The notes under the pieces were generated by a model. The model had not been told where the DNA came from. It did no database searches and saw only the letters and a list, made by a program, of their open reading frames with translations. 64,000 nucleotides of DNA from G965197715 sp965247615 (GTDB lineage: Bacteria > Chloroflexota > Dehalococcoidia > Lucifugimonadales > UBA1127): positions 372,001 through 436,000 of the forward strand of contig OZ252022.1 of the NCBI GenBank assembly GCA_965247615.1. The letters are read 5' to 3'. Made by a program: the position numbers and the translations under genes. Of this stretch, positions 8,126 through 17,311 are shown in pieces. Each line of letters opens with the position of its first letter. The stretch's first letter is position 1.

Positions 8126-8332
8126 GGATTGGGGGGATGGAGGGGGGAAGGGTATCCAGCGGGGGTACGGATTCCACTGTGCCGTGCCGCCGATTGGAGT
8201 TGATATGCCATCCTCGGTACTCGCACGCTCAGAGGGTTGGAGGGATGTCCAGGCGGCCGACGCCGTCCACTGGGCGGTATCGCTGAGTTCGTACTCTGGT
8301 GAACCAGGCAACCCAGAGGAGTTGTTGACAAG

Positions 8333-9526
8333 ATGAGCCAGCCGGGGCACCGGATCGAGGTCGACGGCGTATGGAAGGTATTCGGCGACAGGCCGGAGCG
8401 GGTCTTTCAGCCGGAGTACGCATCCATGAGCCGCGGAGATATCCAGGCGGACCTGGACGTGGTGGTGGCGCTGCGGGACGTCTCGTTCACGGTGGACGCC
8501 GGGGAGATATTCGTCGTCATGGGGTTGTCCGGCAGCGGCAAGTCGACCCTGGTGCGCTGTCTCATCCGGCTCATAGAGGCTACGAGCGGGCAGGTACGCT
8601 TCGATGGCGAGGACATCAACGCATACTCACCGGCGGAGCTGATGCAGTTCCGCCGGACCAAGGTCGCCATGGTCTTCCAACACTACGCTCTGCTTCCTAA
8701 TCGGCGCGTGCTGGACAACGTGGCGTGCGGCCTTGAGATCCGGGGCATGGAGAAGGAGGAGAGGTACAAGGCCGCTTTGAAGGTCATCGAGACCGTGGGA
8801 CTCAAGGGCTGGGAGAACTACTATCCGCATGAGATGAGCGGCGGGATGCAGCAGCGGATTGGCCTGGCGAGGGCGCTGGCCGTGGACTCCGACGTGATAC
8901 TCATGGACGAGCCGTTCAGCGGCCTCGACCCACTGATACGAAGAGAGATGCAGGACGAGCTCATTTCCATTCAGGCTGAGCTTCGAAAGACCATCGTGTT
9001 CATCACTCACGACCTGAACGAAGCCCTCAAGCTCGGCGACCGCATCGCGATCATGCGGGACGGGGAGATCATCCAGGAGGGTTCGCCGGAGGAGATCGTC
9101 ACGCTGCCGACCGACGACTTCGTGACGGAGTTTGTGCGGGACGTGTCGAGGGCAAAGGTCATCCGGACCAAGGCGATCATGCGGGAGCCCGTGGTGGTCG
9201 TGTACGAGAGGCAGAGTCCCCGCGTGGCGCTGCACGCCATGGTGAATCACGGCATCGACGCGGTGTTCCTGGTAGCGCGGGACTCCACGCTGCGGGGGAT
9301 TCTCACGCAGGAGCGGGCCAGCGAGCTGATGTCGGAGCAAAAGGGGACGTTGGAGGGCGCGCAGGTCTTCGAGGCGGTGACCACGGGCCCTGAAGACTTT
9401 ATTGGGGCTATAATCCCGAAAGCAGCCCAGAGCGAGTTTCCGATCGCGGTGGTTGGCGAGAACGGGAGCCTGTTGGGGGAGATTCCGCGGGGCGCCCTGC
9501 TTACGGGCATTTCCGATGGCGGATAG
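8333..9526 (+). CDS. proV: glycine betaine/proline ABC transporter, ATP-binding protein
   Basis: ATPase of an osmoprotectant importer. Walker A GLSGSGKST (about residues 64-72), a Q-loop in MVFQHYALLP, signature MSGGMQQR and Walker B VILMDEPFSGLDP are all intact. The N-terminal extension before the core and the roughly 120-residue C-terminal region after the H-loop (VFITHDLNEA) fit the CBS-domain tail of ProV/OpuAA, which senses ionic strength. Length 397 is normal. It is followed 10 nt later by proW, then proX, so the order is the classical proVWX. Confidence 0.92.
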   Translation: MSQPGHRIEVDGVWKVFGDRPERVFQPEYASMSRGDIQADLDVVVALRDVSFTVDAGEIFVVMGLSGSGKSTLVRCLIRLIEATSGQVRFDGEDINAYSPAELMQFRRTKVAMVFQHYALLPNRRVLDNVACGLEIRGMEKEERYKAALKVIETVGLKGWENYYPHEMSGGMQQRIGLARALAVDSDVILMDEPFSGLDPLIRREMQDELISIQAELRKTIVFITHDLNEALKLGDRIAIMRDGEIIQEGSPEEIVTLPTDDFVTEFVRDVSRAKVIRTKAIMREPVVVVYERQSPRVALHAMVNHGIDAVFLVARDSTLRGILTQERASELMSEQKGTLEGAQVFEAVTTGPEDFIGAIIPKAAQSEFPIAVVGENGSLLGEIPRGALLTGISDGG

Positions 9527-9536
9527 GAGGACCGGC

Positions 9537-10586
9537 ATGGCCCAAACCCTAGATACTCAACCCGGGGCAGAGACCCGGGCGCAGCGCATGGCGCCGGGCG
9601 CCGGCTCGCCCGTATACCGCTGGGTCGTGGGGCTGATGGTGGTGACGGTCGTCATTGCGGCGAGCGTCTGGATCTGGGGGCCGGGGATGGGTTTCCCGAC
9701 CACCGTATCCAGCAGGGATGTTGGAGCGGTTACCCTCGATAGGTCGGTGCGGGATGTCACCGGCAGCGCCATCGACGACTCGGTGGTTTGGATGACCCGG
9801 GAGGGCTCCTGGATTTTCGACGGGCTGAGTACGGTCATCACGTATGCGCTGATCTATATCGAGGGGGTCTTGAAGTGGCTGCCGTGGCCGGCCATCGTGG
9901 TGGGCCTTGCGCTGCTTTCCTTCGTGGTGGGTCGATGGAGCCTGATGGCCTTCACGTCCCTGGCCCTGCTCTTCGTCGGCTTCATGGACCTTTGGGAGAA
10001 CATGATGGACACCGTGGCGCTGATGACGGTGGCAGTGACCGCCGCAGTGTCGATCGGGCTTCCGCTGGGCGTTCTAGCCGCTCGCAACCGGACGGCGGAT
10101 TACCTGATGCGTCCCTTCCTGGACGCGATGCAGACCATGCCCAGCTTCGTCTATCTGCTGCCGGGGATTCTCTTCTTCGGATTGGGGAAGCCTGCGGGCA
10201 TCTTTGCCACGATCATATATGCGGTCCCACCGACGATACGGCTGACCAACCTGGGAATACGCCAGGTCTCCCCCGAGACCGTCGAGGCTGTCCGGTCTTT
10301 CGGGGCGTCGCCGTGGCAGGTGCTGTCCAAGGTCCAGATACCCATGGCTCTGCCCACGATCATGGCCGGCATCAACCAGACGACGATGATGGCCCTGGCA
10401 ATGGTGACCATCGCGAGCATGGTGGCCGCGGGTGGACTGGGCGACAATGTGCTGCGGGCGTTGCAGAAGAACGAGCCGGGAAACGGCCTGACCGCCGGAC
10501 TGGCTATCGTCTTCCTCGCCATCATCATAGACCGCTTGACGCAATCCGTAGCCGGGGGTAAGAGGGAGGTGAGGAGCGCAGGTTAG
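9537..10586 (+). CDS. proW: glycine betaine/proline ABC transporter, permease
   Basis: The 349-residue inner membrane subunit. An N-terminal helix (VVGLMVVTVVIAASVWIW) and a long non-membrane segment precede the BPD_transp_1 core. The core contains DAMQTMPSFVYLLPGILFFG and the EAA loop around EAVRSFGASPWQVLSKVQIP. The ATG at 9537 has GGAGG 8 bases upstream and lies just past the proV stop. The longer upstream frame overlaps proV and is rejected. It forms the transport channel with ProV and ProX. Confidence 0.9.
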   Translation: MAQTLDTQPGAETRAQRMAPGAGSPVYRWVVGLMVVTVVIAASVWIWGPGMGFPTTVSSRDVGAVTLDRSVRDVTGSAIDDSVVWMTREGSWIFDGLSTVITYALIYIEGVLKWLPWPAIVVGLALLSFVVGRWSLMAFTSLALLFVGFMDLWENMMDTVALMTVAVTAAVSIGLPLGVLAARNRTADYLMRPFLDAMQTMPSFVYLLPGILFFGLGKPAGIFATIIYAVPPTIRLTNLGIRQVSPETVEAVRSFGASPWQVLSKVQIPMALPTIMAGINQTTMMALAMVTIASMVAAGGLGDNVLRALQKNEPGNGLTAGLAIVFLAIIIDRLTQSVAGGKREVRSAG

Positions 10587-10717
10587 CAGCGGCAACGACC
10601 GTCTTGGGCGCAACCTTGGCGCCGCAAGCCACGTCAGTGGACAGATGGTATACGATTGTCCTTGGAGCCGGAGAACATCCGGTAGTCTTGCCCAACGGCA
10701 CATGAATGAGGTGCTCC

Positions 10718-11734
10718 ATGTCAGGAAGATACAAGCTATTCTTCATAGCGATGATGATAGGGGCGTTAGCGGCCATCGCCGCCTGCGGACAGTCCCAGGA
10801 GAAAGAGGCCATTGTCTTCAGTGACTTGAACTGGACGAGCGCGCAGTTCCAGAACCGCGTTGCTCAGTATATCGTCGAGAAGGGCTACGACCATCCTACC
10901 GAGGTGGTCTTCGGCGCCACGCTGCCGCTGTTCCAGGGACTGCGCCGCGGCGACAGCCACGTGACGATGGAGATCTGGCTGCCCAACCAGGCCGAAGCCT
11001 GGATGGAGGCTCAAGCCGCAGGTGAGGTCGTTTCCATTGGCGAGAGTCTCGGCAGAGACTGGCAGTCGGCTTTCGTGATCCCCGCCTATCTGCAGGAACA
11101 GTACCCGGAGCTGGATAGCGTGGAAGACCTCAAGGACGACCAGTTCAAGGCATTGTTCGCCACAGCCGAGACGGGCGGAAAGGCCCGCCTGGTATCCTGC
11201 GTCATCGGCTGGAACTGCGAAGAGGTCAACGCCAAGCAGATCGAGGGATACGGATTGTCAGACCACATTCACGTCGTCAATCCCGGGGACGGCGCGGCGG
11301 GGGACGCCGATCTCTATGGCCACTATGAGAGGGGAGAACCCTGGCTCGGCTATCAGTGGGGCACCAATGACCCCACCGTAGAGCTGGACCTGGTCCTGCT
11401 CGATGAACCAGAGTACAGCGACGAGTGCTGGTTCACGACCAAAGCTTGCGCCTATGAACCCGCCACGATCCTAATTGCCGTGCACCCGGACCTTCTTGTG
11501 GGAACTCCTGAAGTCATCGACATGCTGCGGGCTTGGGATATGAACATCGAACGCTACCAGGCCGTCGGCAAATGGCGGCGTGAGAACAAGGACGCCAGCA
11601 TCGACGACACCGCTCTCTGGTGGCTGAACAGCAACGTCGCCCTATGGAGCCGGTGGGTCACCGACGATGCGGCCGACGCCATCAAGGACGCTCTAGAGGC
11701 CAACGAGATCCCCGAGGGCTGGCCCACCGAGTAG
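10718..11734 (+). CDS. proX: glycine betaine/proline-binding lipoprotein
   Basis: An OpuAC-family binding protein of 338 residues. The signal peptide KLFFIAMMIGALAAIAAC ends in a lipobox (AIAAC), so the mature protein is a membrane-anchored lipoprotein, as expected in a cell without a free periplasmic ProX. Family features include TMEIWLPNQAEAW and GYQWGTNDPTVEL, with Trp residues in the expected binding segments. ATG 10718 has GAGGTG at the right distance; another ATG 12 bases upstream overlaps that site. The 130-nt gap after proW shows no terminator. Confidence 0.88.
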   Translation: MSGRYKLFFIAMMIGALAAIAACGQSQEKEAIVFSDLNWTSAQFQNRVAQYIVEKGYDHPTEVVFGATLPLFQGLRRGDSHVTMEIWLPNQAEAWMEAQAAGEVVSIGESLGRDWQSAFVIPAYLQEQYPELDSVEDLKDDQFKALFATAETGGKARLVSCVIGWNCEEVNAKQIEGYGLSDHIHVVNPGDGAAGDADLYGHYERGEPWLGYQWGTNDPTVELDLVLLDEPEYSDECWFTTKACAYEPATILIAVHPDLLVGTPEVIDMLRAWDMNIERYQAVGKWRRENKDASIDDTALWWLNSNVALWSRWVTDDAADAIKDALEANEIPEGWPTE

Positions 11735-11744
11735 CCCACGCCGT

Positions 11745-11893
11745 GGAGGGCGAGGTCGTGAAGGTGAAGCAGCTCCCGCCAGCCTGCGGCCCCGCCCCTG
11801 GATTCCCGCTTTCGCGGGGTCGCTGCGCGACGGCTTTGTGGGCGTAGGTTGGAAGCGATGCGTGGGTCCCCGCCTGCGGGGGAATGACGTGAT
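11745..11893 (+). repeat. composite C-B repeat joined to family A
   Basis: GAGGGCGAGGTCGTGAAGGT continues to CCTGGATTCCCGCTTTCGCG, then switches to GTCGCTGCGCGACGG (11819-11833). A degenerate family B palindrome follows (CCCCGCCTGCGGGGGAATGA). It starts 10 bases after the proX stop. Nothing else was seen up to 11998. Confidence 0.85.
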
Positions 11894-11998
11894 TGAGATA
11901 CGGCGCGTGATTTCGTTGCACAGACGTATTACGGATTTCGGGAGAGCGGGAACGCAGGGGGCCGCGCCTTCTGAGACACGCTCCGCTGGGGCCTACAG

Positions 11999-14071
11999 CT
12001 AGCGGCTGATGGGCCCCAGCGTAATCCCGGCCACGTGCGGGTGGCCGACCGGCGTTATCGTGAAGCCCTTCACGTGCGGGCGCACCAGGACATAGTCTTT
12101 GACGTGGAAGAGCGGGATGATACCCGTGTCGTCCAGCAGCAGCCGCTCGGCCTCGTTATACAGTGCCAGGCGCGTCTCCCGGTCCTGCTCCACGCGGGCC
12201 CGCTCCACCAGGCTGTCGAAGCTCCGGTTGATGTACCTGGCGTCGTGCCTCTCGGAGTGCAGCAGCAGGTCGAGGAAGTTCTCCGGGTCGGGGTAGTCGG
12301 CAACCCACCCGTAGGTGAAGATGTGCTCCGCCACCCCCTCCAGCTGGTAGTAGTAGACATCCGGCGCGAGCAGGTCCGTCCGCACCTCCACCCCAAGCTC
12401 CTCCGCCCACGCGGCCAGCATGAACTGCACGCTTTCCAGCGGCGAGCCGTCCGCGTCGACTGCGGAGAAGGTTATCTCCGGGAAACTGTCCGCGTACCGG
12501 GACTCTGCGAGCAGCTGGCGCGCGGTCTCCGGGTCGAACGGGATGCCTTCCAGCGACTCGGAGAATCCGGGGATGCCGGGCGGCAGCAGCCCGTTCGCGA
12601 ACTCGACGTTTCCTTCGTAGACCTCCTTGATGAACCGCTCCCGGTCGAACGCCATGGCGAAGGCGCGCCGCACCTTCGGGTCGTCGAACGGAGGGCGCGT
12701 CCCGTCCATCACCACGAAGTAGGTCGTGAGCTGCTCGTACTCACGCAGCTGCCCGCTCAGCGTCGCGTCCCGCCGCAACCTGTCGAGGGAACTGAGCCTC
12801 ACGGACAGCGCGTCCCAGGCGTCCGTGTTGTACATGTCCAGCGCATTGGCCCCGGGCAGCGCGAGAGCGGGCGAGATGAGGTACTCCAGTGAGACCGGCG
12901 TGTGATAGTCATCGAACCGTTGGAGGATGATGACCTCCTCGCGGTCCCACCGCCGCAGTTTGAACGGGCCGGAGCCGTTGATATCCTTGCTCATCCACCA
13001 GTCGGGACCCAGGGGCTCCACGGTTTGGCGGTCAACGACCGCGCTGGAGGGGAAGGCCAGCTTCGCCAGGAAGTACTCCTTCGGGGAGTCGATGGTGATG
13101 CGGACGGTGCGCGCGTCCACGACCTTCACGCCGGAGACCTCCGCCGCTTCGCCTTCCATCTTCTCCCGCGCTCCCACGATGTCGCCGAGGTAGAGGGGTG
13201 CGGTATCGCTGTGGAGATCATGGTCGGTGGCGCGCTCTATGGAGTACTTGATATCGTCAGCGGTGATGGGGCGTCCGTCGTGGAAGGCTATGCCGTCGCG
13301 CAGCGTGAACGTATAGACGACGCCTGCCGCGTCGACGTCCCATCGCTCGGCGAGGTCAGGCTCGAGGGAGAGGTTGCTACTGAAGCGGACGAGGCCGCTG
13401 AATATGCTTTTCACGTAGAGGTGGGACGTCGTCTCCCTGGCGATGGCGGGGTCGAGGGTGGAGGGTTCGCCGAGGGGCATCGTGAAGGCGCGGTCGCGCG
13501 GGATGCCGTAGGGCGCGGGGGGGAAACTTGTGAAACTTGCCAGCATCGTATCGAAGGTTTCCTTCCGGCTTTCCATCTCGGCCGCGGGCGTGGAGAGCGT
13601 GAGCGCGAAGCTGAGTCCGCCCCGCCGCGCAACCTGCACGAGGCGCACGGTGTTCTCCGCCTTGTAGGCGATCTCGGCGCGCTCAGCCACGGAGCCGTCA
13701 GCGAGCGTAACCGGGCCGTGAAGCTCGACCTCTGCGGGGGAACCTTCCGACGTGAGTGTCTCGATGGCTTGCTGTAATCGATCGCCCAGCGATGTGTCCG
13801 GCTCATTGAAGAATGTGAACAGCGTCAAGCGCGTGGGGCCATCGTCTCCCACGAGCGCCAACCACTCGCCCGGGGCATCCGATGGCTCTGATGCCCACTG
13901 CTCCGGGTACATGAGTGAAACTCCGAGCTCCTGGTTTTCGTAGGATGCGTAGCCGGCAGCTTCGGGGGTGGGTGTCGGCGTGGGCGCCGGTGTAGGGTCA
14001 GGGTCCTCGGAACATGCGGAAGCCATCGCCAGCATCAGCAAGGCCAGAACAAGTGCGAAGGCGTGTTTCAT
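11999..14071 (-). CDS. oligopeptide-type ABC solute-binding lipoprotein with extra N-terminal domain
   Basis: A 690-residue protein. The signal peptide AFALVLALLMLAMASAC ends in a lipobox, followed by a PTPAPTPTPTP linker. Residues of about 45-185 form a separate domain (ENQELGVSLMYPEQW...) resembling the PsbP/DcrB fold of small bacterial lipoproteins. The remainder is an SBP_bac_5 protein (FTMPLGEPSTLDPAIARET; LEPDLAERWDVDAAGVVYTF; MAFDRERFI). This class binds peptides or other bulky solutes. No permease or ATPase genes adjoin it, so the partner is unknown. ATG 14071 is chosen because it starts the signal peptide; the longer GTG frame adds 24 hydrophilic residues. Confidence 0.85.
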   Translation of the reverse strand: MKHAFALVLALLMLAMASACSEDPDPTPAPTPTPTPEAAGYASYENQELGVSLMYPEQWASEPSDAPGEWLALVGDDGPTRLTLFTFFNEPDTSLGDRLQQAIETLTSEGSPAEVELHGPVTLADGSVAERAEIAYKAENTVRLVQVARRGGLSFALTLSTPAAEMESRKETFDTMLASFTSFPPAPYGIPRDRAFTMPLGEPSTLDPAIARETTSHLYVKSIFSGLVRFSSNLSLEPDLAERWDVDAAGVVYTFTLRDGIAFHDGRPITADDIKYSIERATDHDLHSDTAPLYLGDIVGAREKMEGEAAEVSGVKVVDARTVRITIDSPKEYFLAKLAFPSSAVVDRQTVEPLGPDWWMSKDINGSGPFKLRRWDREEVIILQRFDDYHTPVSLEYLISPALALPGANALDMYNTDAWDALSVRLSSLDRLRRDATLSGQLREYEQLTTYFVVMDGTRPPFDDPKVRRAFAMAFDRERFIKEVYEGNVEFANGLLPPGIPGFSESLEGIPFDPETARQLLAESRYADSFPEITFSAVDADGSPLESVQFMLAAWAEELGVEVRTDLLAPDVYYYQLEGVAEHIFTYGWVADYPDPENFLDLLLHSERHDARYINRSFDSLVERARVEQDRETRLALYNEAERLLLDDTGIIPLFHVKDYVLVRPHVKGFTITPVGHPHVAGITLGPISR

Positions 14072-14955
14072 CTTGGGTGTTCTCCAGGTGTGCCGGTGTT
14101 GGGGCGCCTTCGATTCCATGAAGCCGGCGCAGTCGTCTTTCACTATCTTGTGCGGGTAGAGGATGCAGGGTCTGACTTGGCTGCCACGTCGGACGGAAGC
14201 GGGGTGCTTGCAGTCGCTTGCAATGGCGCCCGTCTTACAATGCTCACACGAAAGCCTGTCTCATATGTCTACCCCGTTTGATGTGTACCGTGCAGGGAGG
14301 GATGGATTCCCGCTTTCGCGGGAATGACGTGTTTGTAATGCGGCGCGCCATCCCAGTATTCCGTCGAAAGACGGATGCAGGAGATTGGGGACTCGGAGGA
14401 GCCAGCTTTGTGAGACGGGCTCATGAGGCTGGTGTACCGAGTCCGAGTATACATTCGGCGGGGGTTCAACGTCCGGTCCGTGCGGCTTGTAGGGGTCCAG
14501 TGCAGTGGACCGCATCTCTTACGGTTCCTGGTCCTTGGCCTGGCAGCGAGGCTCGATGCGCAGACTTCCCGCTGGATCGTCCGCGAAGGCGGCGGCAGTC
14601 CCTGCTGACTCAATGCGAGTGGCAGGCTTCCAGCGGGAGCGTGGAAGAGAAGTGCCCATTCGATGTATCATCCACCCGACAGGGCAAGGGACAGGCGGGG
14701 AAGGGGCAGATGATGCAATCCGGCTAGCCAGCCGCGGCAAGAGGACCTGCCGGTGGTGATGCATAGCGCACACGGGGACAACGAGACACGCCAACTCGCG
14801 TTGAAACCGAGGTTGACGCCCGCGGCGGCGCTGTTCTTCCTCAATACCATCCTATCGGCCCGCATCTCCCGTGCCTTGGATTGGTGTAGGCGGACACTGG
14901 CACACATGCTCCCGGGACGAGTTGCGGGCAGACAAGAGCTCCCTTCACTCGCTGC
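14072..14955. other. 884-base gap between divergent genes
   Basis: It contains one family B repeat (14250-14340) with an upstream segment similar to 7950-7970, and a small hairpin GGTCCA/TGGACC near 14488-14505. No credible gene was seen. Open frames on both strands have poor codon choice and no ribosome sites. It must hold the promoters for the binding protein (leftward) and surface protein (rightward), but no strong -35/-10 pair was recognised. Confidence 0.6.
14250..14340 (+). repeat. family B repeat
   Basis: GATTCCCGCTTTCGCGGGAA palindrome at 14305-14324 followed by TGACGTG. It is preceded by GCCTGTCTCATATGTCTACC, a variant of 7960-7979. Confidence 0.8.
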
Positions 14956-17067
14956 ATGACAAGACCGGACCAGAATACAGACGCCCCACACCTGCCCGTG
15001 CCGCGCGCGCAACAAGGGACTCGAGGACCACATCGCGGGAGAATCATCCTCGCTTTGTGCGTTGCCTTCACCGCCCTCACCTTCAACAGCGAGGCGCATG
15101 CCGGCGTGACGCCGGTGGTGCTGGCGCAGGTTGCCCCGACGATCACCAACCTGGCGTTCACCTCAACGCCCGCGGATGGAGGCGACGCCTACTACGTCGG
15201 CGAGACCATCGAGGTAACAGTGACCTTCAGCGAAGCCGTCACTGTCACGGGCGTGCCCACGCTGACGCTCGATCTCGATAAGAGCGGCACCGACGCCGAG
15301 CCGTTGGCGGAGTACAAGGCAGGCTCGGGCACAGCGGAGCTGACCTTCGAGTACGTCGTTTTCCCCGCCGACCGGGACGACGACGGCCTCGCCATCGGCG
15401 CCAACCCGCTGGAGTTGAACGGCGGCATGGTCCAGAGCCAGGGCAACGTCGACGCTGCGCTCACCCACGCGGGCCTGGCCGCTCAGGAGGACCACAAGGT
15501 GGCATTGCCCGTGGTGCGTCTCGTTGGCGACTTACCGTCGTCGCTGCATGAAGGGGAGAGGCTGAGGCTCACGGTGCGCATCGCCCCGCCGATCCCGGCG
15601 GGTTCCAGCCAGGCGACGACGATTGACGGTGGGGTCCTGGCCTTTGACACGGCGAAGGGCGAAAGTCCTGACGCATTGATCGCCTTTGTATTTCGCCCGG
15701 GCCTCGAGACCCGTGCAGTGACCTATACGATAGACGACGATAAGGAGGTCACGACAGGCCGGACAGTCCGCATTGTGATCAATCCGGTCTTCGACGGCTA
15801 CCAGGTGGGCCAGCCATCGGAGGTGACGCTCACGGTCCTGGAAGGTCCGGGACCGGTGAGGAACACCCCGGCGGTGGGTCGGCCGGCGATCAGCGGCACG
15901 GCGCAGGCGGGCCAGACGCTGACGGCCAGCACCGCCGGCATCAGCGACGCGGATGGCCTGACGAACCCGGTGTACATGTACCAATGGCTTCGTGACGAGG
16001 CGGTTATCACTGGGGCAACCGACGTCTCCTACACCGTGATGGAAGCCGATGTGGGCAGTCAACTGAAGGTGCGGGTGAGCTTCACCGACGATAGGGACCA
16101 CGCCGAGAGCCTGACGAGCGAGCCGACGGCAACGGTCCAATCCGAGACGAACACCCCGGCGGTGGGTCAACCGACGATCAGCGGCACGGCGCAGGCGGGC
16201 CAGACGCTGACGGCCAGCACGACCGGCATCAGCGATGCGGATGGCCTGACAAATGCGGTGTACGGGTACCAATGGCTTCGTGACGAGGCGGTTATCACCG
16301 GGGCAACCGACGACTCCTACACCGTGATGGAAGCCGATGTGGGCAGTCAACTGAAGGTGCGGGTGAGCTTCACCGACGATAGGGACAACGCCGAGAGCCT
16401 GACGAGCGAGCCGACGGCACCGGTTCAATCCGAGACGAACACCCCGGCGGTGGGTCAACCGACGATCAGCGGCACGGCGCAGGTGGGCCGGACGCTGACG
16501 GCCCGCACCGCCGACATCAGCGATGCGGATGGCCTGACGAGTCCGGGGTACGGGTACCAATGGCTTCGTGTGGAGAACGGCGACGAGACGGGTATCGGCG
16601 GGGCAACCGGCGCCTCCTACGCCGTGGCCACAACCGATGTCGGGAGACGATTGAAGGTGCGGGTGGGCTTCACCGACGATGGGGACAACGTGGAGAGCCT
16701 GACGAGCTTGCCGACGGCACCGGTCCGATCCGCGTCCCCCCCGCCCCCTCCGCCACCCCCGCCCCCTCCGCCACCCAGGCCCAGGCCCAGGCCGACACCG
16801 ACGCCGGAACCTCCGCCGACGCCGACGCCGACGCCGGAACCTACGCCGACGCCGGAACCCGCCTACACGCCGGGAACCGACGCCGGTGCCGAGGCCGGAA
16901 CCGCCCACACCGTCGCCGACGTACACCGACGCCGACGCCCACACCGACGCCCACGCCGACACCCACGCCGTCGCCGACGCCCACACCGACGCCTACACCG
17001 TCGCCGACGCCCACGCCGACACCTACGCCGACGCCAACACCCACGCCGTCGCCGACACCTACGCTGA
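14956..17067 (+). CDS. secreted surface protein with SwmB-like domain and three Ig-like repeats; stalk out of frame
   Basis: The uninterrupted frame encodes 703 residues. A long n-region and signal peptide (IILALCVAFTALT, cut after SEAHA) lead to a SwmB-type domain (ITNLAFTSTPADGGDAYYVG; DLDKSGTDAEPLAEYKAG) at about 50-180. An all-beta segment (about 185-300) follows. Three tandem Ig-like repeats of 96 residues begin NTPAVG(R/Q)P.ISGTAQ and contain YQWLR. A Pro/Arg/Thr/Glu-rich stalk starts at ~595. From about 16860 the frame becomes Arg/His-rich (HRRRRPHRRP), which is the wrong phase of a TPTPTP stalk. The real protein probably continues in shifted frames to the anchor at 17089-17289. Confidence 0.75.
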   Translation: MTRPDQNTDAPHLPVPRAQQGTRGPHRGRIILALCVAFTALTFNSEAHAGVTPVVLAQVAPTITNLAFTSTPADGGDAYYVGETIEVTVTFSEAVTVTGVPTLTLDLDKSGTDAEPLAEYKAGSGTAELTFEYVVFPADRDDDGLAIGANPLELNGGMVQSQGNVDAALTHAGLAAQEDHKVALPVVRLVGDLPSSLHEGERLRLTVRIAPPIPAGSSQATTIDGGVLAFDTAKGESPDALIAFVFRPGLETRAVTYTIDDDKEVTTGRTVRIVINPVFDGYQVGQPSEVTLTVLEGPGPVRNTPAVGRPAISGTAQAGQTLTASTAGISDADGLTNPVYMYQWLRDEAVITGATDVSYTVMEADVGSQLKVRVSFTDDRDHAESLTSEPTATVQSETNTPAVGQPTISGTAQAGQTLTASTTGISDADGLTNAVYGYQWLRDEAVITGATDDSYTVMEADVGSQLKVRVSFTDDRDNAESLTSEPTAPVQSETNTPAVGQPTISGTAQVGRTLTARTADISDADGLTSPGYGYQWLRVENGDETGIGGATGASYAVATTDVGRRLKVRVGFTDDGDNVESLTSLPTAPVRSASPPPPPPPPPPPPPRPRPRPTPTPEPPPTPTPTPEPTPTPEPAYTPGTDAGAEAGTAHTVADVHRRRRPHRRPRRHPRRRRRPHRRLHRRRRPRRHLRRRQHPRRRRHLR
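15862..16735 (+). repeat. three in-gene tandem repeats of 288 bp
   Basis: Units begin at 15862, 16150 and 16438, exactly 288 bases (96 codons) apart. The first two are nearly identical at DNA level. The third is more diverged and has a 9-codon insertion (after YQWLR). High DNA identity suggests recent duplication or gene conversion. Confidence 0.9.
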
Positions 17068-17090
17068 CGCCCACACCGCCTGCTCTGACG
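16921..17090 (+). repeat. Thr-Pro hexanucleotide repeat (stalk)
   Basis: Imperfect CCGACG/CCCACG repeats encode TPTPTPSPTPTP when read in the frame of position 16923, which is neither the frame of the upstream domains nor that of the downstream anchor. Such low-complexity DNA is prone to slippage and to assembly error. Confidence 0.75.
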
Positions 17091-17289
17091 CCACACCCCC
17101 GACATCGTTGTGCCCACCATAGAGCCGCCAAGGAAGTCCGTCATAGAACGCGCTGCGCCCCGCGTCAGAAATGCCCTGACGGGAATTGCAAACACCGCCC
17201 GGGACCGCACAACCCTGCTCATCATCCTTGCCATCGCGGGCGTTCTGGCCATAGCCACCTTCGTCTACCTGGGGCTACGCCAACGCTGA
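17068..17289 (+). other. C-terminal membrane anchor of the surface protein, after frame breaks
   Basis: In the same frame as the Ig repeats, from 17089, the sequence reads ...PDIVVPTIEPPRKSV, then a hydrophobic helix (TLLIILAIAGVLAIATFVYL) and GLRQR-stop at 17289. This is a typical single-span C-terminal anchor. Dropping one base near each of 16858, 16922 and 17096-17100 (a run of five C) would join repeats, TPTP stalk and anchor into one protein. The anchor's presence is direct; the joining is inferred. Confidence 0.55.
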
Positions 17290-17311
17290 CCGGAAGCGCC
17301 CGGCGGAGCAG

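Larger units (their letters stand above)
7502..8332. other. repeat-rich gap upstream of proV
   Basis: 830 bases without a credible gene. It contains composite repeat C-B (7521-7660), two family A copies (7999-8012, 8078-8091), a promoter-like pair (7856-7885) and, next to proV, a unique 150-base stretch with the proV ribosome site (GAGGAG about 10 nt before ATG). Short frames here read through the repeats. Confidence 0.65.

Noticed and set aside
14753..14959. 68-codon open frame before the surface protein gene
   Set aside because: No ribosome site, overlaps the real start region, and codon use is unlike its neighbours.
15532..16986. 484-codon open frame on the minus strand
   Set aside because: Antisense to the Ig-like repeats; its apparent repeats only mirror them.
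16921..17090. CRISPR-like or satellite array
   Set aside because: The short hexamer periodicity encodes Thr-Pro and has no spacers.
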